The position numbers and the translations under genes were made by a program. A stretch of 64,000 nucleotides of DNA, taken from Sorangium cellulosum (GTDB lineage Bacteria > Myxococcota_A > Polyangia > Polyangiales > Polyangiaceae). The notes under the pieces were generated by a model, which was not told the DNA's origin, made no database searches, and worked only from the letters and a program-made list of their open reading frames with translations. The DNA lies in NCBI RefSeq assembly GCF_002950945.1, contig NZ_CP012673.1:3348001-3412000 (forward strand), read 5' to 3'. Shown here piece by piece: positions 59,524 to 64,000 of the stretch (position 1 is the stretch's first letter; each line of letters starts with the position of its first letter).

Positions 59524-60351
59524 TCAGGTAGGCGCGGCGGTCCTGCCGGGCGCGCTCGCCGAGCGGCGCCACGCGGCGGCCGCGTCGAGGCCATGCTCGC
59601 CGAAGCGAGGCACGTAGTCCCGTTCGATGGCGCGCTCGAGGATCTCGCCATAACGGGCGACCGGCATCAGGCCCCAGGCGCGGTCGTCGTCCGAGATCGC
59701 CGCGCGCTTCGCGCCGCCGGGGGGCATGTAGCTCCGGCGCAGCCGCATGAACATGGCCTGGAGCTCGCGCTCGCAGAGCTGCCGCACGGCGGGCGCGCAC
59801 GGCAGCTCGAGCAGGTACCGGAGCAGCGTCCAGCCGAAATCGCGGTGCCGCACCTCGTCGCGCAGGATGCGGTCGAGCGCCCGGCGCGCGACAGGGACGG
59901 TGCACCCCTCGCGGAGCACCTTGAAGAGCGGGACAGCGACCGTCTCCCCGAGGCAGAACACCTCCACGCCCGCCCGGGCGACCGCCATCTCGAGCGGCTC
60001 GTCACCGCTGCTCCTGAGGCCGAGGGTCTCGCGGCGCAGCGCCGGCAAGGCCCCGCCGCCCGCGACGGCGTGCACGCGATGGCTGAGGCGCGCATGCGCG
60101 AGCTCGTCCTTCACGATGCGCAGGCCGTCGTCGATGAGATCCGGCGACGCGCCCATCTGGATGAGCCAGAGCGTGAGGTGCTGTGTGATCGCCGCGGAGC
60201 GATACTCGGCCTCGACGCGCCGCCCCCACTCGGCCCGCACCGCGTCGCTCGCGGGCGGGAGGGGCGCGCGAGCGACGGGCGATGGCCGCTCGCGCGGGGC
60301 CTGCTCCGCGCCCGCGGTGCCGTCCTGCTTTGCGTCGGGGTCGTGCGTCAT
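59524..60351 (-). CDS. Ferritin-like di-iron protein
   Basis: 275 residues. Four-helix di-iron pattern: VEAEYRSA, then DELAHARLSH (ExxH), LGETVAVP and DEVRHRDFGW (ExxH). The spacing fits the ferritin-like superfamily used by oxygenases and oxidases rather than iron-storage shells. A Pro/Ala-rich 30-residue leader precedes it, and there is no signal peptide. The substrate is unknown. Gene order offers no pathway link. Confidence 0.82.
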   Translation of the reverse strand: MTHDPDAKQDGTAGAEQAPRERPSPVARAPLPPASDAVRAEWGRRVEAEYRSAAITQHLTLWLIQMGASPDLIDDGLRIVKDELAHARLSHRVHAVAGGGALPALRRETLGLRSSGDEPLEMAVARAGVEVFCLGETVAVPLFKVLREGCTVPVARRALDRILRDEVRHRDFGWTLLRYLLELPCAPAVRQLCERELQAMFMRLRRSYMPPGGAKRAAISDDDRAWGLMPVARYGEILERAIERDYVPRFGEHGLDAAAAWRRSASAPGRTAAPT

Positions 60352-60369
60352 GGGGTCACGCTAGAAGGG

Positions 60370-60497
60370 CAAACGGGGTGAACCAGCCTGAAACGAGCAG
60401 AAGTTCGAACCGCCAAGGCGCCAAGGACGCCAAGAAGAAGATAATATCTTGGCGTCCTTGGCGTCCTTGGCGGTTCATCTCTCGCTCGATCAACGTG
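60370..60497. repeat. Dispersed hairpin repeat, copy 2
   Basis: About 128 bases with the same blocks and order as 55554-55677: GCCTGAAACGAGCAGAA, CCGCCAAGGCGCCAAG, ATAATA at the hairpin tip, CTTGGCGTCCTTGGCG, GGCGGTTCAT and CTCGCTCGATCAACG. It lies just upstream of the ferritin-like gene start and after no gene end, so it is not simply a terminator for a neighbour. The stem is long and nearly perfect. Confidence 0.85.
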
Positions 60498-60567
60498 ACC
60501 GGTGTTCTAGGGCATGGCGTCCGGCGGGGGCAAGACGGGAGGCGGAGCGCGCCGGCCGCGGAGGGGC

Positions 60568-61479
60568 TCACCCCGACGTGGTGGTCGCCGCGGAGGGCGG
60601 CACACAGACGTTCGTGTACAATCCGCACGCAGCACAGGTCACCCCGTCGGGAGACGACGCGACGCAGGGGTTCACGACGACCTCCTCGCAGAGGGTCCCG
60701 GCCGGACACACGTCGTCGGTCTCACACGGCAGGCTCGGGAAGCAGCCCGCCGCGGACAGGGCCGGAGCCCCTGTGTCGTCGGCACAGCCTGGCACAAGCC
60801 ACTGGCACGTCGGCCCGAGGCTCGTGCATGCCTCCGCGGTGGCGGCCGTGAGGCACAGGTCCGGCGGGGGCGGGTTGCAGGCGATCTCGTGCACCTGCCA
60901 GCGCCAGGTGTCGTCTTCCAGGACACACACCGCGTCGATCGGCATCGGACCGCAGCCGGTCATCATCATGTAGCCGCAGGTCCCTAGCTCTGCGTCGCAG
61001 GGATCCCCGCTCTCCGGCATCACCCCGGGGCACCCCGGCGGCGGCGGGTTGCAGGCGACCGCGACCGTCACGGACCACGCGCCGTCGTCGCCGCAGGTCA
61101 CGATCGTCGGCTCGGGGCAATCGGGGGGGTCGGAATAGGCACAGCTCGCCCCGAGCTGCCAGCACCCGCTGCCGGCCTCCGGCAGCTGCTCGGGGCACTC
61201 CGGCGGCGGCGGCGGGTTGCAGGACATCTCTGCCTCCACCTGCCACGCCCCGTCCACACACCGGTAGTCGATGGGATTGTCGCAAGAGTCGATGTAGTCG
61301 CAGGCGAGGTCGTCCGCGTCGCAGCTCGATCCCCTTTCCGGTAGTTCCGCGGGACAGCTGCCGCCCTGCACGGTGGGGTCGCACCCCGGCAGGGCCACGG
61401 CGCCCGCGAGCGAGGCCGCCGCGGCGACGGTCACGATGAAGGGAGCCCGGAGCACCTTGCGCTTCTTCTGCATGGTCAT
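60568..61479 (-). CDS. Secreted Cys-rich repeat lipoprotein
   Basis: 303 residues from MTMQKKRKVLRAPF; an ATG 6 bases on is also possible. The lipoprotein signal ends VALPGC. Three repeats of about 50 residues follow, each with CP..LPE.GS.C, a CxY turn, a Cys-(V/G)-DGAW-V strand and CNPPPP at the end. A last Cys-rich part (CFPSLPCETDDVCPAGTLC) closes the protein. The repeats are probably small disulfide-bonded units on the cell surface. The type is common in myxobacteria with no known function. The 273 bases upstream hold no gene. Confidence 0.82.
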   Translation of the reverse strand: MTMQKKRKVLRAPFIVTVAAAASLAGAVALPGCDPTVQGGSCPAELPERGSSCDADDLACDYIDSCDNPIDYRCVDGAWQVEAEMSCNPPPPPECPEQLPEAGSGCWQLGASCAYSDPPDCPEPTIVTCGDDGAWSVTVAVACNPPPPGCPGVMPESGDPCDAELGTCGYMMMTGCGPMPIDAVCVLEDDTWRWQVHEIACNPPPPDLCLTAATAEACTSLGPTCQWLVPGCADDTGAPALSAAGCFPSLPCETDDVCPAGTLCEEVVVNPCVASSPDGVTCAACGLYTNVCVPPSAATTTSG

Positions 61480-61752
61480 GGAGGTGGATGTCCTTTCTGC
61501 GGCACAACGTGGCGCAAGTTTCGTCCTTGCGCGTTCTGCGGCTGCAGTGAGCAAGCGAGGTGCCAGGACGATCGGCAGGTGAGGGGCGCGCCGCCAGGAA
61601 TGGCGGGTGGGCGGGGGAGGGGCTCGTGGGCTCCGAGATCGATCCCTGGATCGAGGGCGGGCAGACCTGGCGCGGGCTGCGGACCGGAGGCGGGCCCTTC
61701 GACGGGCGGGAGGGGCCGTGGCACGGATGTGCCACGGCGAGCCCGGCCGCGC

Positions 61753-63345
61753 TCAGTACATCAGGTTGCCCTGGCCGAGCACGAACGTGATGTTCTGACC
61801 GAACTGGGACCGGGCGGCCGTCACGTGCGAGATGGCGTTCACGATGCGGTTGCGGCGCTCGGTCGACGAGCCCGTCGCGAGGCCCTGGGCGATCTCGGCG
61901 CGCGCGAGGTCGAGCTCTTGCGCCGCGGCGGGGTACAACGTCATCGGGGCCATCACCTCGATGGCGTCGTCGATCTCGACGCGGGCGAGCTCCATCAGCT
62001 TCTGCTGCACGTCGGCGCGCGTGTTCGCGAAGCTGTCGACGAGCACCCGCGCAGCGTCCAGCCGCTGCTTCGCGATGCCGACGTTGAAGGCCGCGTTCAG
62101 CGCGCGCAGGAAACGAGAGATGGCGTTGGAGTCGAGCGGCTGGAGGTTGAGCGGCGTCCCGAAGCGCTGCTCGAGCTCCTGGGCGGCGGGAGAGAAGTTG
62201 AAGGGCGTCGAGGCGTAGAACGTGACGGCATCGTTGATGCCCGGATCGGCCCTGTCGTTGATCTGCAGGTTGTTGTGGAAGAACGGCGGCGTGTCCGCGG
62301 CCTCGATGAGGGGCGGCGGGTTGAAGGTGCCATTGCCGTAAGAGTTCGGGAAGCCGATGCCCGTGGAGTCGAAGTTGGGCGCCGGCAGCCCTCGCCCGCC
62401 GAAGCCGCCGTCCGCGAGGAACTCGCCCTCGCCGAAGGTGCCCCCGTTGAGCGGCGACCCCTTGGTGCGCGTGCCGGTGTCGAAGTTGCGGTTGTTGCCG
62501 GTGTCCTGGAAGTTGGCGCCGGCGTTCTGGTGGCAGAAGTTGCAGCGGCCGCGGTTCGGGTCCATGAACGCTTGCCGGCCGTCCTCGGCCTCCGGGTCGG
62601 ACAGGCGAACGCTCGCCAGATCGAGCTCGTTCAGCCGGCCCAGGCTGAGCTGGAAGGCCTCGGCCACTTCCTCTTCTTGCGGCGTCGGCAGGCGGAAATC
62701 GACGCCCGGCTCGCGATCGAGGCGCTTGGGAAAGTGCTGGGTGACCGCGTCCTTGAGGAAGCCGCGCAGCGTGCCGTCGCTCGATCCGTCCCCGCCCCAG
62801 CCCGTGCGCTCCGCGGGCGGGTTGGTGGTGCCGTCCCCCGAGTCCGCCCGGATGCTGGTGCTCAGCGAGAGGAGGTGGTTCACCCCGCGCGAGACGAACC
62901 GGTGCGTCGGATCGCTGAAGTCGTCCACGTTCTCGAGGATGGCCGCGTCGTCCAGCAGATCCGAGGTCTCGAGGTCGGCGAGCTCCGGCACCTGCCTGAA
63001 GACGAAGAGCGGGTCATTGGGGTTGGTCTGGTCCAGGTTGCGGATGAACTGGACGTCGAGCGTCGTGTTGTTGCCCACGGGGTGGCAGGTGCCGCAGGTG
63101 CGGCCGTTGCCATCGAACGTCTCGTTGAAGAAGACGCCCGCGCCCGCGCAGATGTCCTGCGTGACCAGCCCGGCGATCACGCGCGGATCCTGCGCGCATT
63201 GCGCGAGCCGATCCGCGAGGGGGAGAGATTGCGCGACCTCATCGAGGCGCTCCGGAGCCTCCTCCTCCGCATCGGCGCACCCCGCGGCGAACAGGGCCAT
63301 CCCGACCCCGCACGCCAACAACAGCCCCATCTTCGAGCTTCCCAT
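61753..63345 (-). CDS. Di-haem c-type cytochrome lipoprotein
   Basis: 530 residues from MGSSKMGLLLACGVGMALFAAGC (lipobox FAAGC), with GGAG 9 bases upstream. Two haem-binding sites are visible: CGTCH at 84-88 and CNFCH at 268-272. The layout, with LDQTNPNDPLFVFRQVPELADL between and a late NDAVTFYASTPFNFSP, is close to the di-haem cytochrome c peroxidase/MauG superfamily. It is an envelope redox protein, but whether it is a peroxidase or an electron carrier is not clear from sequence. It is monocistronic. Confidence 0.85.
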   Translation of the reverse strand: MGSSKMGLLLACGVGMALFAAGCADAEEEAPERLDEVAQSLPLADRLAQCAQDPRVIAGLVTQDICAGAGVFFNETFDGNGRTCGTCHPVGNNTTLDVQFIRNLDQTNPNDPLFVFRQVPELADLETSDLLDDAAILENVDDFSDPTHRFVSRGVNHLLSLSTSIRADSGDGTTNPPAERTGWGGDGSSDGTLRGFLKDAVTQHFPKRLDREPGVDFRLPTPQEEEVAEAFQLSLGRLNELDLASVRLSDPEAEDGRQAFMDPNRGRCNFCHQNAGANFQDTGNNRNFDTGTRTKGSPLNGGTFGEGEFLADGGFGGRGLPAPNFDSTGIGFPNSYGNGTFNPPPLIEAADTPPFFHNNLQINDRADPGINDAVTFYASTPFNFSPAAQELEQRFGTPLNLQPLDSNAISRFLRALNAAFNVGIAKQRLDAARVLVDSFANTRADVQQKLMELARVEIDDAIEVMAPMTLYPAAAQELDLARAEIAQGLATGSSTERRNRIVNAISHVTAARSQFGQNITFVLGQGNLMY

Positions 63346-63777
63346 GAATGCTTTCTCCGTTACGGGCACAGCGCCCGACCGCAGTGAACGGCCACGAGCA
63401 GGCCAGCGGCGCGTTCAGTCCATTCTTCAGCATGCTCGCGGAACAGCCCTCTTTTTAAATATTCTTTACAAAGGTGGCCAGGGGCTGACATGCCGGGACC
63501 GAGCGACGCGACGTCGTCGGCCGTCGGCGCCCGCCCACGGACCAGCTCCTACCCGCCGGTGGCCGGCCGTGGCCGCGCCGTTGGCTTCCGGATCATCCCT
63601 GGCCTTTGAATGCCGGGGAGCGCCCTGGTCCTTCAGGGAATCGTCGGCGCGGTCGAGCTTTCTGTCGATCCCGGGCGAGAGGCCGCGCCTGCTCCCTGGG
63701 GAGAGCCACCCGGCGGGGCAGCGGCCCGGCGAGCTGGGCGGTGTGTCGCCGCTCGGGGGCGTGGACGGCAGCGCGGC
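63346..63777. other. Intergenic region with AT-rich promoter patch
   Basis: The stretch 63450-63473 (CTTTTTAAATATTCTTTACAAAGG) is the sharpest AT island in the window and probably carries the promoter of the leftward cytochrome gene about 105 bases away. The rest is GC-rich, with no gene supported; the cytochrome start and the end of the DJ-1-like gene bound it. Confidence 0.45.
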
Positions 63778-64000
63778 TCAGGCGATCTCCAGCCTCCGGG
63801 AAGCGCGGAGGCCTACCTGGCGCGTCGCCTCGATCAGCTGCGCCATCCTCTGGAGCGACCTCGCCGTCCGCTCTGGCCCGGCGAGCTCGGGGCTGCCCGT
63901 GCCGTAGGGCGGCTCCGGCGCGTATTCCATCTCCAGCTCGCACTCCCTGCCAGCCTCGTCGCCGCACAGGCGCCCGAGCAAGCGCAGCCCGAGATCGAAG
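63778..64000 (-). CDS. C-terminal end of a DJ-1/PfpI-like protein, partial
   Basis: The last 73 codons of a gene that enters from the right edge. The visible part (ECELEMEYAPEPPYGTGSPELAGPERTARSL) resembles the C-terminus of DJ-1/PfpI family proteins, where a (L/I)EYDPQPPF.xGSP motif is usual. The catalytic cysteine region lies outside the window, so the call rests on this motif only. Confidence 0.5.
   Translation of the reverse strand, partial: FDLGLRLLGRLCGDEAGRECELEMEYAPEPPYGTGSPELAGPERTARSLQRMAQLIEATRQVGLRASRRLEIA

Overview
The window comes from a very GC-rich genome (third codon positions are almost all G or C). The gene content points to a myxobacterium of the Sorangium/Polyangium type: giant modular PKS and NRPS genes, a Ser/Thr kinase fused to a receiver, many secreted Cys-rich lipoproteins, and a secreted mannanase. 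The taxonomic call is inference from gene content.

Bases 1-26839 hold one side of a hybrid polyketide/nonribosomal-peptide cluster built around a divergent promoter at 19159-19451. Leftward runs a PKS with order ACP-KS-AT-AT-(DH relic)-KR-ACP (13057-19158). It is translationally coupled (ATGA) to an NRPS that runs off the left edge of the window (1-13060). That NRPS reads docking-[C-A-T]-[C-A-T-E]-[C-A-T]-[C-A..., and module 2 is predicted to add D-Gln. Rightward runs a KS-AT-DH-KR-ACP module (19452-24896), followed at once by an FGE/SUMF1-like protein (24974-26839). A kinase-receiver-cyclase-like regulator follows at 27155-29110. No thioesterase is visible, so the cluster continues to the left.

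Bases 29387-34217 lie between tRNA-Pro(TGG) and tRNA-Arg(CCT). They carry a VOC protein, a membrane protein, a RelE/ParE-like toxin-antitoxin pair and a tyrosine integrase broken by two frameshifts that abuts the 3' end of tRNA-Arg. The right part of this stretch is read as the remains of an integrated element. Bases 34743-44387 hold metabolic genes: two SAM methyltransferases, a PfkB sugar kinase divergent from a sugar porter, a GH26 mannanase lipoprotein behind a 20-bp palindromic operator, an alpha/beta hydrolase and a DUF2252 protein.

Bases 44539-50712 hold a bacterial lysyl oxidase with its cofactor-forming residues, a MerR regulator coupled to a VIT/VWA protein, and a TetR divergent from an ICMT-like membrane methyltransferase. 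Bases 51945-54816 hold a tightly overlapping operon of type III PKS, ICMT-like methyltransferase and FAD oxidoreductase, laid out like the phenolic-lipid srsABC operon. Bases 55175-64000 hold an SMR transporter, secreted proteins (one with CxxCH, one Cys-rich, one di-haem), a LysR/quinone-reductase pair, a ferritin-like protein and two copies of a dispersed hairpin repeat. Most of the right half is ordinary for this lineage. The points worth a second look are the PKS/NRPS start, the type III PKS operon, the lysyl oxidase, several palindromic operators and the dispersed repeat.
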